From the NCBI RefSeq assembly GCF_006517395.1, contig NZ_VDCY01000002.1, forward strand, positions 248,001 through 312,000: 64,000 bases of DNA, read 5' to 3'. This document shows positions 36,243 to 46,971 of this stretch, one piece after another (the stretch's first letter is position 1; each line of letters begins with the position of its first letter). The position numbers were made by a program, and so were the translations under genes. Origin of the DNA: Terrilactibacillus laevilacticus. Its GTDB lineage: Bacteria > Bacillota > Bacilli > Bacillales > Sporolactobacillaceae. The notes beneath the pieces were generated by a model. That model had not been told where the DNA came from and did not search any database. It saw only the letters and a list, made by a program, of their open reading frames with translations.

Positions 36243-37969
36243 GTATCCAATTGAACTATTTTTTTCGTCATCCGTATAGTTTGGATACTGATATGATGTT
36301 TGAAAATCCAATCGACATCCTTTGTACTTATAAGATTGAAGACATCCCGCTTCTTTTTAATCAGATCGAATCCTATTTAGATGATGGATATTATGTCGCG
36401 GGATATGTAAGTTATGAGGCAGCCCTTGGATTTAATTCTTCTATGACAACCCATACAGATACAAAAATGCCATTATTATGGTTTGGCGTCTTTGAGAAAC
36501 CGAGTATGATTTCCACTGAAGAAAAGAGCTCAATCGCTCATTCATTAGCTTGGAAGCCTGATGTATCACCGGAAAGATATACGAAAGCCATCCAAACGAT
36601 ACATCAAGAAATAGAAAACGGAAATACGTATCAAACCAATTACACACTCCGTTTAAATAGCCCGTTTACAACGGATGCTCTGTCGTATTTTCATCAATTA
36701 AAAGAAGCCCAACGTGCAGATTTTTGTGCTTATCTCGACATTGGGGACTATCAAATTTTGTCTGCCTCTCCAGAATTGTTTTTCGCATGGGACGGAGAAC
36801 ATATTGAAACCAGGCCAATGAAGGGAACGATTCAGAGAGGGTTGACCTTTGATGAAGATCGACGACTTAAAGAAAAGTTAAAATCTTCAACGAAGGACCA
36901 AGCTGAAAATGTGATGATCGTTGATTTGTTACGAAATGATCTTAGCCGAATTGCCGAGAGAGGTTCTGTACACGTTTCAAAACTGTTCGATATTGAATCT
37001 TATCCGACGGTTCATCAAATGACATCAACAATCGAAGCAAAAACAAAACCTGAAACGACTGTATTTGATATTTTTAAAGCTTTGTTTCCATGCGGCTCAA
37101 TCACCGGTGCTCCGAAGGTAAAAACCATGTCCTTGATTCATGAATTAGAATCCTCCCCTCGGGAAATCTATTGCGGAACGATTGGCTATATGACGCCAGC
37201 ACGCAAGGCTATTTTTAATATTCCGATTCGAACCGTTTGGATCGATAAGGAAAATAGGCTGGCTGAATATGGTGTCGGCGGCGGCATTACATGGGATTCC
37301 AATGCTAAGGATGAATATGACGAGGTTGTCGCTAAAGGCGCTGTTCTTACGGCTAAGTTCCCAGAGTTTGATTTACTAGAAAGTCTCCTTTTGGAGGATG
37401 GTAAACTGGTTTTACTTGATCATCATTTAGCGAGATTAAGTCACTCCGCCGAATATTTCCAATATAAGTTGGATCAACATGAACTCAATTTAGCCCTTTT
37501 TAAACTTGAAAAGCAATTTCCTGTCGGTCGATTTAAGGTTCGGCTTATCGTCAATAAACAAGGACATTTTTCGATCGAAACACAGCCTATCTCGATCATT
37601 GCAGAGGATCAATCCATAAGATTAGGCACGTCACCCATATCATCTAACAACGTATTTCTCTACCATAAAACGACGTTCCGTGAAATGTATAAAGAGCACA
37701 AAGATGGACAAGAGGATGTATTTGATATTTTATTGTGGAATGAAAAGGGCCATATCACTGAATTTACAAATGGGAATGTTGTCGCTAAAATACATGATAC
37801 ACTTGTTACGCCCCCTGTTTCAGACGGACTTTTAGCAGGTACATTCAGGGAAAGTCTTCTCCATCAAGGAAAAGTGGAAGAAAAAAGCATCACTATAGAG
37901 GAATTAAAAAGTGCCGCGGAGATTTGGTTTATTAATAGCGTTAGAGGATGGATTAAGGTCCATTTCTAG
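36239..37969 (+). CDS. pabBC: PabB-PabC fusion: aminodeoxychorismate synthase I / ADC lyase
   Basis: 576 residues. About 1-370 is the chorismate-binding domain (TNYTLRLNSPF, ASPELFFAWDGEHIETRPMKGT, VDLLRNDLSRIA, PCGSITGAPKVKTM, YGVGGGITWDS). About 380-576 is a class IV aminotransferase-type lyase (LLEDGKLVLLDHHLARLSHSAEYF, EFTNGNVVAKI, DGLLAGTFRESLL); the PLP Lys should be in the FRVRLIVNKQG-like region or FKVRL stretch. Together they turn chorismate and ammonia into 4-aminobenzoate and pyruvate. Such fusions are known in several bacteria. AAGGAG precedes its ATG inside pabA. Confidence 0.92.
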   Translation: MSIQLNYFFRHPYSLDTDMMFENPIDILCTYKIEDIPLLFNQIESYLDDGYYVAGYVSYEAALGFNSSMTTHTDTKMPLLWFGVFEKPSMISTEEKSSIAHSLAWKPDVSPERYTKAIQTIHQEIENGNTYQTNYTLRLNSPFTTDALSYFHQLKEAQRADFCAYLDIGDYQILSASPELFFAWDGEHIETRPMKGTIQRGLTFDEDRRLKEKLKSSTKDQAENVMIVDLLRNDLSRIAERGSVHVSKLFDIESYPTVHQMTSTIEAKTKPETTVFDIFKALFPCGSITGAPKVKTMSLIHELESSPREIYCGTIGYMTPARKAIFNIPIRTVWIDKENRLAEYGVGGGITWDSNAKDEYDEVVAKGAVLTAKFPEFDLLESLLLEDGKLVLLDHHLARLSHSAEYFQYKLDQHELNLALFKLEKQFPVGRFKVRLIVNKQGHFSIETQPISIIAEDQSIRLGTSPISSNNVFLYHKTTFREMYKEHKDGQEDVFDILLWNEKGHITEFTNGNVVAKIHDTLVTPPVSDGLLAGTFRESLLHQGKVEEKSITIEELKSAAEIWFINSVRGWIKVHF

Positions 37970-37977
37970 AAAAATAA

Positions 37978-38005
37978 AGGATGAGATCATCATGCATCTC
38001 ATCCT
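37978..38005. terminator. bidirectional intrinsic terminator
   Basis: AGGATGAGAT (37978-37987) pairs with ATCTCATCCT (37996-38005). On the minus strand TTTATTTTT follows, and on the plus strand CAGTTTATCTC. It lies between the convergent pabBC and ferredoxin genes. Confidence 0.8.
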
Positions 38006-38035
38006 CAGTTTATCTCTTAGAACTACCTTTATTCT

Positions 38036-39378
<1,343 letters not shown>

Positions 39379-39405
39379 ACTATTTATCCCCCTTTGACAA
39401 TGCGA

Positions 39406-39753
39406 CTAACTTCCGCGGTAAACTTGATAACTCCAAGGTGTGACAAGTAATGGAACATGATAATGCACGTTTGGATTTGAAATACCTACACGTACACTGA
39501 TCACATCTAAAAAGGAAGGTTCTTCTAGAGGACTATTTTTTTGTTTAAAATAATCCCCAATATGAAAAAGAAGTTCATATGTTTCTTTTTTTAACTCATT
39601 TTCAGATATTAGAGGTTCATCAACCCGGCCATTTTCATTTGTCATAATGGTTTTCAGAACATCCTTTGTATCTGTTAAGCGTACTTCTACTTTAACATGC
39701 GCTGCGGGAACGCCATTTGCTAAATCCAAAATATGTGTTGTTAATCCGGCCAT
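39406..39753 (-). CDS. pucM: 5-hydroxyisourate hydrolase (transthyretin-like)
   Basis: 115 residues, matching Bacillus PucM in length and start (LTTHILDLANGVPAAHVKV) and ending in the diagnostic YRGS tetrapeptide. Active-site His in TTHILD, Arg in the VRVG region, and His in HYHVPLL are visible. It hydrolyses 5-hydroxyisourate, the product of urate oxidation, to OHCU. It lies between the Rieske oxygenase and OHCU decarboxylase genes on the same strand. Its presence implies that urate is oxidised to 5-hydroxyisourate by some enzyme in this organism. Confidence 0.94.
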   Translation of the reverse strand: MAGLTTHILDLANGVPAAHVKVEVRLTDTKDVLKTIMTNENGRVDEPLISENELKKETYELLFHIGDYFKQKNSPLEEPSFLDVISVRVGISNPNVHYHVPLLVTPWSYQVYRGS

Positions 39754-39829
39754 CTTCTAAAAGCAACCTTTCCATTAGTCATCTTATTATTCACCGTGAT
39801 TAAAAGATTCCACTTTGATTCATTATTCA

Positions 39830-40351
39830 TTAAGTCCGTTGTTTGGATTCTAAGTTATCCGTTATACGATCCTTTAGACGAAAGGATGCAATTGTAAAAA
39901 TTTCTTTCAAAGCACATTCAAACTCTTCTGCTTGGTTATGTTGTAATCTTGTTTCCATATCTTCATATATTTCCTGCTTACTTTTTCCTTTAATAGCTAG
40001 AATGAAAGGAAAACCAAATATCGTCATATATTGTTCGTTCATGAGTAGAAATTGATTGTATTCATCATCACTTAATTGATTAAGGCAAGCTGTTTTTTGT
40101 TCCTCCGTCGATTCAGTACTCATTCTATTTCTCGTTCCTAACTTAGGGTGAGCCTTGATCAAGTTTAATTGATTTTCTATCGACGATTCCCTAACGATCG
40201 TGACCATACGATCAAATAAGGCATGAAGAGATGGATATGGACGAAAAACAATCGCCTGTTTCATAATCCAAGGAGAAGATTCAAAAACACCGTCTAAGCA
40301 CTTTTCACACTCGGAAGCACTTGCCTGATTAAAATCTTCAATGGACATCAT
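39830..40351 (-). CDS. OHCU decarboxylase (stand-alone, no uricase domain)
   Basis: 173 residues of the UraD family; the conserved AHPKLG motif contains the catalytic His68. It decarboxylates 2-oxo-4-hydroxy-4-carboxy-5-ureidoimidazoline to S-allantoin. In Bacillus subtilis this domain is the N-terminal half of PucL, fused to uricase; here the protein stops after the decarboxylase and no uricase follows. It is the first gene of the minus-strand operon and is divergent from pucR. Start ATG 40351 follows AAGGGAG at a slightly long spacing. Confidence 0.92.
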   Translation of the reverse strand: MMSIEDFNQASASECEKCLDGVFESSPWIMKQAIVFRPYPSLHALFDRMVTIVRESSIENQLNLIKAHPKLGTRNRMSTESTEEQKTACLNQLSDDEYNQFLLMNEQYMTIFGFPFILAIKGKSKQEIYEDMETRLQHNQAEEFECALKEIFTIASFRLKDRITDNLESKQRT

Positions 40352-40399
40352 GGTTCATCACGCTCCCTTCATTTAATTCAGTATATTCTGTATTATAAA

Positions 40400-40424
40400 A
40401 TTATACATCTTTTCCTTTTGTTAA
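40400..40424 (-). promoter_or_regulatory. candidate promoter and PucR-like box for the urate operon
   Basis: On the minus strand an extended -10 TGTATAAT lies at 40400-40407. The plus-strand 13-mer ending CTTTTGTTAA (40412-40424) matches 11 of 13 positions of the Bacillus PucR box WWWCNTTGGTTAA as I recall it, placed between -35 and -10. No good -35. Confidence 0.35.
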
Positions 40425-40619
40425 TAAAGTGATAACTTCAATCGCAAGGATCTTACTGCTTACCTAAGCGGATAAATACATTATTATCTTTCATCAGAAG
40501 GATTTTTCTGTCGTTTTGACTTGCTCTCATAATTTTTACTTTTATATCTAGAGAGCTAAATAAATGGCGCTCTGTTATTAAGAATTTAACAGAAGAAGTG
40601 CCTGCTTTCATTGTGTTAA

Positions 40620-40650
40620 TTTACAAAATTATCTTAAATTATTGTATAAT
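40620..40650 (+). promoter_or_regulatory. candidate pucR promoter
   Basis: TTTACA (40620-40625) and TATAAT (40645-40650), spacing 19, about 35 bp before the pucR ATG. The -10 is perfect; the spacing is long. Confidence 0.45.
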
Positions 40651-40686
40651 ATAACCTAACAATCTATTTTTTACTGAGGTGCTGAA

Positions 40687-42306
40687 ATGAAAGTAGCCGA
40701 TCTATTACATATTCCTGCTTTTAAAAACTTTGAAATTGTTGCGGGTAAAACAGGTTTGAACCGCGATATTAACAATATAAACATGATGGATGCCCCTGAT
40801 ATTATTGATTATTTAAAAAGCGATGATTTACTCGTAACGTCGGGTTATCATTTGCGAGGTGACCCACAGTTCTTTGTTCTTCTTGTCAAGAACATGGCTA
40901 GACTTGGATGTTCTGCTATTGGTATAAAAACCGAACGTTTCTTATATGGTATTCCACAAGAGGTATGCGAACTTGCAGACAAATTAAAATTCCCTATTAT
41001 CAATATTCCTACGGAGATCCCACTCGTCGAAGTCGTCAATGAAACATTAAGTTTACTTCGAGATAATCGATTAAAAGAGTTAAAGTTTGCGATTGATGCT
41101 CACGAGCAATTTACGATTCATATTATGAATGGAAAAGGCGTTCAAAAGTTATTAGAGAATCTTTCAAATATTATAAAGCTGCCTCTGTTACTATTAGATC
41201 CCTATTTTAGACCTTTAATTCCAAAAAAACTAAGCGGTGAGAATCATAAAATTATTCAGTCCTGTGCATTAATAAAAAATGATTTCTTCTTAGAAACATC
41301 CAACTACACGTCGTTTTCATTAACTGATCCTCGCTGTACGTTGACTATTTTTCCAGTATATACAGCTGGTAATAAGCAATGTTACCTGATCGCTTTAGGT
41401 GAAATTTCGTATTTCGATCGTCTCCTCATCCTAACATTAGAACAAGCGGTTAATGTGATCGCCTTTGAACTAATGAAGGAAGACGCACTTAAACAGAATG
41501 ATCGTAAAATAAAACAACTCTTTTTTATGAATTTAATTAATAATGCCTTCTCTTCCGAAAAAGAGATTACTCATCGAGCCAAAGAATTTCATTTAAAAAC
41601 AGATCAAAAATATGTTTGCATCGCTGGCCAGCTCGACATGCCTGACCAAACATCTAGTTTTATTCAGTACCAAATGGAGACAAATACGATCTATGAATAT
41701 ATGGAAGATGAGGTCAACAGCTTTCCTTTTGCTTCTCATTTCTTTATCGAAGGGCAACAATGCATGATCTTATTAGAAATTGAAGATTCCGTCTCGCATA
41801 GTTATGAACAGGTATCTCCTTATCTTAATCAACTTCAAAATAAAATCCAGCACTTTTTCAACCAGTCCATATCATTTGGATTAAGTACGATTTGTCATCA
41901 ACTCATGGACGTTCATGCGATTTACAAAGAAGCTTTAGATGCTCTTGATACCGGAAGACGAATGGGAAAAACAAACTTTATTGAGGGTTATGAGGTGAAA
42001 GATATTGCAGATATGCTTCGAATGATTCCTGTTGAGGATTTGAAAGCTTTCTACAAGAATACCCTTCAACACCTCTTTCAATATCCAAAAGATGAGGCCG
42101 AAACATTGCTGCATACCTTATTTGTTTTCTTGGAATCGCATTGTCAGATTTCCGAAACAGCAAAAAAACTTTTTGTTCATCGTAATACCGTTATTTATCG
42201 CTTAGAGAAATGTGAAACGGTTTTTGGCTGGGATCTTAAAGATCCAGATACGACTTTTCGATTGCGATTAGCCATGCGTATCAGACCGTTATTGAATCTT
42301 TCATGA
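40687..42306 (+). CDS. pucR: purine catabolism regulator PucR
   Basis: 539 residues. The N-terminal PucR domain (about 1-125, beginning MKVADLLHIPAFKNFEIVAGKTGL) is followed by a middle GGDEF-like region common in CdaR/PucR proteins (about 300-420) and a C-terminal HTH_30 (FLESHCQISETAKKLFVHRNTVIYRLEKCETVFG). In Bacillus PucR activates urate and allantoin catabolism genes, with allantoin or a relative as effector. It is divergent from the Rieske/OHCU operon and upstream of pucFGH. GAGGTG five bases before the ATG. Confidence 0.92.
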   Translation: MKVADLLHIPAFKNFEIVAGKTGLNRDINNINMMDAPDIIDYLKSDDLLVTSGYHLRGDPQFFVLLVKNMARLGCSAIGIKTERFLYGIPQEVCELADKLKFPIINIPTEIPLVEVVNETLSLLRDNRLKELKFAIDAHEQFTIHIMNGKGVQKLLENLSNIIKLPLLLLDPYFRPLIPKKLSGENHKIIQSCALIKNDFFLETSNYTSFSLTDPRCTLTIFPVYTAGNKQCYLIALGEISYFDRLLILTLEQAVNVIAFELMKEDALKQNDRKIKQLFFMNLINNAFSSEKEITHRAKEFHLKTDQKYVCIAGQLDMPDQTSSFIQYQMETNTIYEYMEDEVNSFPFASHFFIEGQQCMILLEIEDSVSHSYEQVSPYLNQLQNKIQHFFNQSISFGLSTICHQLMDVHAIYKEALDALDTGRRMGKTNFIEGYEVKDIADMLRMIPVEDLKAFYKNTLQHLFQYPKDEAETLLHTLFVFLESHCQISETAKKLFVHRNTVIYRLEKCETVFGWDLKDPDTTFRLRLAMRIRPLLNLS

Positions 42307-42330
42307 ATAAATTGAACAACACCACTAATA

Positions 42331-42484
42331 GAGGTTGTTCAAAAAGTCACCAAATGATAAGCTACGAGTCTCGGCGCCCGCTTGTTTTTCCGGTCCTCAT
42401 GTAGCAAAAACCTACATTCCGGTCCTCAAAACAGCGCCGCCTTGATCTTCTTGCTTCTAATTTGTCACCTTTTTGAACACGCAC
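42331..42484. repeat. MITE family R1, copy 3 (short form, 154 bp)
   Basis: Same length as the copy at 27252 and in inverted orientation to it. Flanked by TAATA (42326-42330 and 42485-42489). It lies between pucR and the pucFGH genes. Confidence 0.87.
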
Positions 42485-42648
42485 TAATAAAGACCTGTAC
42501 ACATATTTTAGTTAAGCTATTTTCACAAACATTGTTGTTTTTGGTTTTTGTAGAAACGTGAAGCGTGGAAGAACAAATAAATTCCTCATGTTCTTAAAAG
42601 CCAAAAACATCTAGCCACAATCTATTAGAAAAATTTCTTTAGTTAAAA

Positions 42649-42655
42649 TAACCAA
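42649..42655 (-). promoter_or_regulatory. possible PucR-box core upstream of pucFGH
   Basis: TTGGTTA on the minus strand, the core of the PucR consensus, about 125 bp before the pucF start; flanks match poorly. The 42490-42778 stretch is otherwise without a gene I trust. Confidence 0.2.
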
Positions 42656-42778
42656 TCAAGTCCATATCATTTGTTATATCGCATAATGGCATTCCGTCTT
42701 TCCTCTGCTAAAATAAAGGCATTCACGATAATGGGGATATTCCATTATTTAAGTATGAATCAAAGAGGAGGCCGTGCA

Positions 42779-44020
42779 ATGAAAGTAAAAACCCCTTATG
42801 CGATTCAAGATGAGCTCAGCAAGATGCTAGACTTTCTTGCCTCATTTGGTGCAACGGAAAACAATGGCGTCTCACGCCTTTTATATTCTTCACCATGGAT
42901 ACGTGCTCAGCAAGCCCTTAAAGAAGTGATGCATTCCTTTGGATTTCAGACACACTTCGATGACGTTGGCAATTTATTTGGCCGAATGGAAGGTACTGTT
43001 GAACGTGAACAAGTTATCCTGACAGGGTCACATATTGACAGTGTTATTGAAGGCGGAAAATATGATGGGGCTTATGGGATTGTGGCAAGTTTACTTGCTG
43101 CAAAGGAACTTTTTCAAAAGAATGGAAAACCTAAGAAAACCATTGAAGTTGTTTCCTTATGTGAAGAAGAAGGAAGTCGATTTCCTCTTTCCTTTTGGGG
43201 ATCTGGAAGTATAACGGGAAAACATCATTTTGACGAAATACATTCTCTAACTGATGATGATGGCATCCCTTTCAAAAAAGCCATGGCAGCAGCAGGGTTT
43301 GGTCTTAATAACTATCCAAATCCTAGACGAAAGGATATCGCTTGTTTTCTAGAAGTTCACGTAGAACAAGGCATCATTCTTGAAAATAGTAGGCAAACTC
43401 TAGGTGTGGTTAGTCATATTGTCGGACAAAAACGATTTACGATTACGCTAACGGGACAAAGCAATCACGCAGGTACGACGCCTATGAATGCAAGAAAAGA
43501 TGCGCTAGCAACCGCCTGTGATTTAATCCACCATTTGACGAATAAAGCAAAACAACAAAGTGATCTCGTCGCCACCGTGGGTAACATTCAAGTTAAACCC
43601 AATGTTGTTAATGTTGTTGCGGGTGAGGCGACGTTTACATTAGATGTTAGACATCATCAAAAAGAGACGTTAACGACTTTTTGTTCGGAAGTATTTGATT
43701 ATTTCCATAAAACGACAGATGAGCAAAATATAAAATTGAACATTACGCAATGGATGGATGATGAACCTGTCAAAATGGATGAGACGCTCATGTCAAAAAT
43801 GACTAAAATGATTAAAAAAGAAAAAATTCCATTTAGACAGATGGTGAGTGGTGCAGGTCATGATTCGCAGGTCTTTGGTACATTCTGTCCAACAGCCTTA
43901 CTCTTTGTTCCAAGTCACCAAGGCATCAGTCATTCACCTAAAGAATATACAAAACCAGAAGATCTGGCTACGGGTGTAAACATTCTTACATCTTTCTTGT
44001 ATGAACTCGCTTACACCTAA
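42779..44020 (+). CDS. pucF: allantoate amidohydrolase
   Basis: 413-residue M20-family amidohydrolase, typical length for AllC/PucF. Metal-binding and catalytic motifs: LTGSHIDSVIEGGKYDGAYGI, CEEEGSRFPLSFWGSGSITG, LEVHVEQGIILE, QSNHAGTTPMNARKDAL, and the late SGAGHDSQVFG. It converts allantoate to S-ureidoglycine, CO2 and ammonia. ATG 42779 follows AGAGGAGG; a longer in-frame reading from 42671 has no site. First gene of a plus-strand set with pucG and pucH. Related N-carbamoyl-amino-acid hydrolases are an alternative, but context fits allantoate. Confidence 0.92.
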   Translation: MKVKTPYAIQDELSKMLDFLASFGATENNGVSRLLYSSPWIRAQQALKEVMHSFGFQTHFDDVGNLFGRMEGTVEREQVILTGSHIDSVIEGGKYDGAYGIVASLLAAKELFQKNGKPKKTIEVVSLCEEEGSRFPLSFWGSGSITGKHHFDEIHSLTDDDGIPFKKAMAAAGFGLNNYPNPRRKDIACFLEVHVEQGIILENSRQTLGVVSHIVGQKRFTITLTGQSNHAGTTPMNARKDALATACDLIHHLTNKAKQQSDLVATVGNIQVKPNVVNVVAGEATFTLDVRHHQKETLTTFCSEVFDYFHKTTDEQNIKLNITQWMDDEPVKMDETLMSKMTKMIKKEKIPFRQMVSGAGHDSQVFGTFCPTALLFVPSHQGISHSPKEYTKPEDLATGVNILTSFLYELAYT

Positions 44021-44100
44021 TAGGTTATTAAATTCATAATCGATCTTCTCTAATTAGTCTATCAATCTATTCTGAGCTAAGAAGAAATGAGGTAAAACAA

Positions 44101-45342
44101 ATGAATGAACTAAACACTCCCCTCCGAACGATTATGACGCCGGGACCAGTAGAGGTTGACCCCCGCGTCCTACGTGCCATGAGTACGCCTATTTTAGGTC
44201 AATTCGATCCAGAATTCACAAAAATCATGAATGAAAATATGGCTATGATCCGTGAGCTATACCAAACTAAAAACCACTGGGCTTATCCTATTGATGGAAC
44301 CTCTCGTTCGGGTCTTGAAGCCGTCATAGCAAGTCTTATTCAACCTGGGGACAACGTTCTCATTCCCATTTTTGGACGGTTTGGACATCTATTCGCTGAG
44401 ATCTGTGAACGCTATGGTGCCTTGATCCATACGATCGAATGCCCATGGGGAGAAGTATTTGATCCAGAAGACATCATATCTGAAATTGATCGGGTCAAAC
44501 CAAAATTCGTGACGCTAGTCCATGGTGAAACATCAACAGGACGCATGCAGCCTTTAGAAAAAGTCGGCCATGCCTGCCGTGAACGTGATGTTATCCTCAT
44601 TGTTGATGCTGTGGCGACGATCGGCGGTGCGGATGTCAAGGTTGACGACTGGTGTCTAGATGCTGTTATAGGCGGAGCCCAAAAATGTCTTTCTGTTCCT
44701 TCTGGAATTGCTCCAATTACGTATAATGACCGGGTAGAAAAAATCATTTTATCTCGAAAAAAAGTTGAACGTGGCATCGCAACAGAGGATGATAATAAAC
44801 AATTCACCTCTTCCCCTATTCGAAGCAATTATTTTGATTTAAGTCAACTGCAAGACTACTGGAGTGAACGCAGGTTAAATCACCACACTGAAGCTACGAC
44901 AATGAATTATGCCTTAAGGGAAGGTCTCCGTCTTATCCTAGAAGAAGGTCTTGAGGCGCGCTTTCAGCGACATAAACTCCATGAAAAGGCATTGGTAGCT
45001 GGTATTGAAGCTATGGGTCTTACTCTATTTGGGGATCCAACATGTAAAATGCCAACCGTAACCTGTGTGAATGTACCAAAAGGTGTTGATCCTGATGCTG
45101 TACGAAATACGTTGCTAAATGAATTTGGGATTGAAATCGCGGGCTCTTTCGGGTCACTTCAAGGAAAAATATGGCGTATTGGTACGATGGGCTATAGCTG
45201 CCGGAAAGAAAATGTCCTCTTTGTTCTTGCAGGTTTGGAAGCAACCCTTATACAACAAGGTTTTGCGGTTAAGCGCGGAGAAGCTCTTCAAGCCGCTCTA
45301 CAAGTCTATGCATTGCAGAAGAAACAGGAAGTCATTGGGTAA
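44101..45342 (+). CDS. pucG: (S)-ureidoglycine-glyoxylate aminotransferase
   Basis: 413-residue fold-type I PLP enzyme of the class V/AGXT group. The PLP Lys is in GGAQKCLSVPSGIAP, PLP-binding GTSRSGLEA near residue 65, and IVDAVATIGG holds the PLP Asp. It begins with RTIMTPGPVEVDPRVLRAMSTPILGQFDPEF, as PucG does. It transfers the amino group of unstable S-ureidoglycine to glyoxylate, forming glycine and oxalurate. It lies between allantoate amidohydrolase and allantoinase, which supports this over serine/alanine-glyoxylate transaminase. Confidence 0.93.
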   Translation: MNELNTPLRTIMTPGPVEVDPRVLRAMSTPILGQFDPEFTKIMNENMAMIRELYQTKNHWAYPIDGTSRSGLEAVIASLIQPGDNVLIPIFGRFGHLFAEICERYGALIHTIECPWGEVFDPEDIISEIDRVKPKFVTLVHGETSTGRMQPLEKVGHACRERDVILIVDAVATIGGADVKVDDWCLDAVIGGAQKCLSVPSGIAPITYNDRVEKIILSRKKVERGIATEDDNKQFTSSPIRSNYFDLSQLQDYWSERRLNHHTEATTMNYALREGLRLILEEGLEARFQRHKLHEKALVAGIEAMGLTLFGDPTCKMPTVTCVNVPKGVDPDAVRNTLLNEFGIEIAGSFGSLQGKIWRIGTMGYSCRKENVLFVLAGLEATLIQQGFAVKRGEALQAALQVYALQKKQEVIG

Positions 45343-45386
45343 TTATTCGAGACCGAGGATGATAGATTGATAAGGAGTGAGTAAAA

Positions 45387-46751
45387 ATGCCGTATGATCA
45401 AATTATTAAAAATGGACACGTTGTTTTAGATTCAGAAATTAAAAAAATGGATATAGGCATTCAAAATGGTGTTATCGCATCAATTAGCGATCAACTCACA
45501 GACTCTAATAACATTCTTGATGCAGAAAGTCATTATATTTTCCCAGGGATGATTGACACCCACGTTCATTTTAATGAACCTGGTCGAGAAGTTTGGGAAG
45601 GTTTTAAAACCGGTTCTGAACTCCTCGCTGCGGGTGGTTGCACGACCTTCTTTGACATGCCACTAAATGGGATTCCTTCAACGGTGACAAGAGAAGCCCT
45701 TTATGACAAAGCAGAGATAGGTGAATCGAAATCGATGATTGATTTTGGGTTATGGGGAGGTCTTGTCCCAGGACATCTTGATGATTTGGAGAAACTTGCT
45801 GAAGGTGGTGTCATTGGTTTCAAAGCCTTTCTATCTCCTTCAGGTAACGTTGAGTTTGAGGCAGCAGATGATTTCACCCTTCTCTCTGGCATGAAAAAAA
45901 TCGCCCAATTAGATCGTATATTAGCCTTACATGCCGAGAGTGGTCCACTTGTTACTTTTCTTGCTCAAGAAAAAGCCAGGAAAGGGCTCACTAGCTGTGA
46001 TGATTATTTAGAAACTAGGCCTATTCAAGCAGAAGTCGAAGCGGTCTCGCGCGCCATTTATTATGCAGAGATCACAGGATGCTCCTTACACTTTGTTCAT
46101 ATTAGTAGTCCTGAAGCGGTTGGGATCATTCAATCGGCTAAACGAAAAGGCTTAGACGTCACTCTCGAAACATGTCCTCATTACCTGCTCTTTAATCATG
46201 AAGACTTAAAACGTCTGGGACCGATTGCGAAATGTGCCCCTCCGCTTCGTTTGCCTGAGACACAAAAGTCATTAATTGAGGAGCTCATTAAGGGAAATAT
46301 CGATATGATGACATCCGATCACTCCCCTTCACCTTGGTCAGATAAAGATAAGGAAAATATTTTTGAGGCATGGGGCGGAATTAATGGCGGACAATTTTCT
46401 CTCATGAGCATGATCGAGCTGGCTTTAAATCACCGCGTCCCATTGCAACATGTGGCTAAATGGACCGCGAAAGCACCTGCTGAACGTTACGGTTTAAGTC
46501 CTAAAAAAGGTAGCATCCAAATTGGTGCTGATGCTGATTTTGCTATCGTTAGTTTAAAAGAATCACATACCATTACAAAACAAGATTTATTTGCTAAACA
46601 TAAATATAGCCTATTCGAAAACCATACCTTCCCATGTAAAATAAAAACTACAATCAGTCGTGGTCAAGTGGTATATTCAGACGGAAGTATAAGCAATGAA
46701 GAGGTCCGCGGCCAGTGGTTGAAACATAATATTTTTCAATCAAGTAAATAA
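45387..46751 (+). CDS. pucH: allantoinase
   Basis: 454-residue cyclic amidohydrolase. Metal-binding DTHVHFNEPGREVWEGF, the likely carboxylated Lys in GFKAFLSPSGN, His residues in ALHAESGP and LHFVHISSPEA, and Asp in TSDHSPSPW match allantoinase rather than dihydropyrimidinase (the ETCPHYLLF and GGINGGQFSLMSM motifs agree). It opens the ring of S-allantoin to give allantoate. Last gene of pucFGH, AAGGAG upstream, followed by a strong terminator. Confidence 0.94.
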   Translation: MPYDQIIKNGHVVLDSEIKKMDIGIQNGVIASISDQLTDSNNILDAESHYIFPGMIDTHVHFNEPGREVWEGFKTGSELLAAGGCTTFFDMPLNGIPSTVTREALYDKAEIGESKSMIDFGLWGGLVPGHLDDLEKLAEGGVIGFKAFLSPSGNVEFEAADDFTLLSGMKKIAQLDRILALHAESGPLVTFLAQEKARKGLTSCDDYLETRPIQAEVEAVSRAIYYAEITGCSLHFVHISSPEAVGIIQSAKRKGLDVTLETCPHYLLFNHEDLKRLGPIAKCAPPLRLPETQKSLIEELIKGNIDMMTSDHSPSPWSDKDKENIFEAWGGINGGQFSLMSMIELALNHRVPLQHVAKWTAKAPAERYGLSPKKGSIQIGADADFAIVSLKESHTITKQDLFAKHKYSLFENHTFPCKIKTTISRGQVVYSDGSISNEEVRGQWLKHNIFQSSK

Positions 46752-46794
46752 AGTGACGATTTCATCTATCAATTCTTTGATATTCCGCAGAACC

Positions 46795-46836
46795 AAGCAT
46801 AAAGCCCCAACCACTAAAGGTTGGGGCTTTATGCTT
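46795..46836. terminator. strong bidirectional terminator after pucH
   Basis: An 18-bp perfect stem (46795-46812 with 46819-46836), core AAAGCCCCAACC/GGTTGGGGCTTT, with an ACTAAA loop. T-rich sequence follows. Confidence 0.85.
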
Positions 46837-46920
46837 ATTAAGAGACTGGATAATATATTAACCTTTTCAATCACTCTACATACAATTAATAAGTTGCCAA
46901 GATTAAATGGCGCGTTATCT

Positions 46921-46971
46921 TTATCCCGTCCTGTGCGTCGAAAAACCCCCACTGATGGAAGTTTCACTTTA
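46921..46971. repeat. dispersed repeat family R2, copy D (internally deleted)
   Basis: TTATCCCG is joined directly to TCCTGTGCGTCGAAAAACCC and CCCACTGATGGAAGTTTCAC. It ends at the stop codon of the aminotransferase gene exactly as copy A ends at qoxD, and on the minus strand forms the AACTTCCA-TCAG-TGGGGGTT hairpin followed by TTTC, a likely terminator. Confidence 0.75.

Noticed and set aside
42671-42778. N-terminal extension of allantoate amidohydrolase (36 extra residues)
   Set aside because: The ATG at 42779 has AGAGGAGG at ideal spacing and the extension is not family-like.
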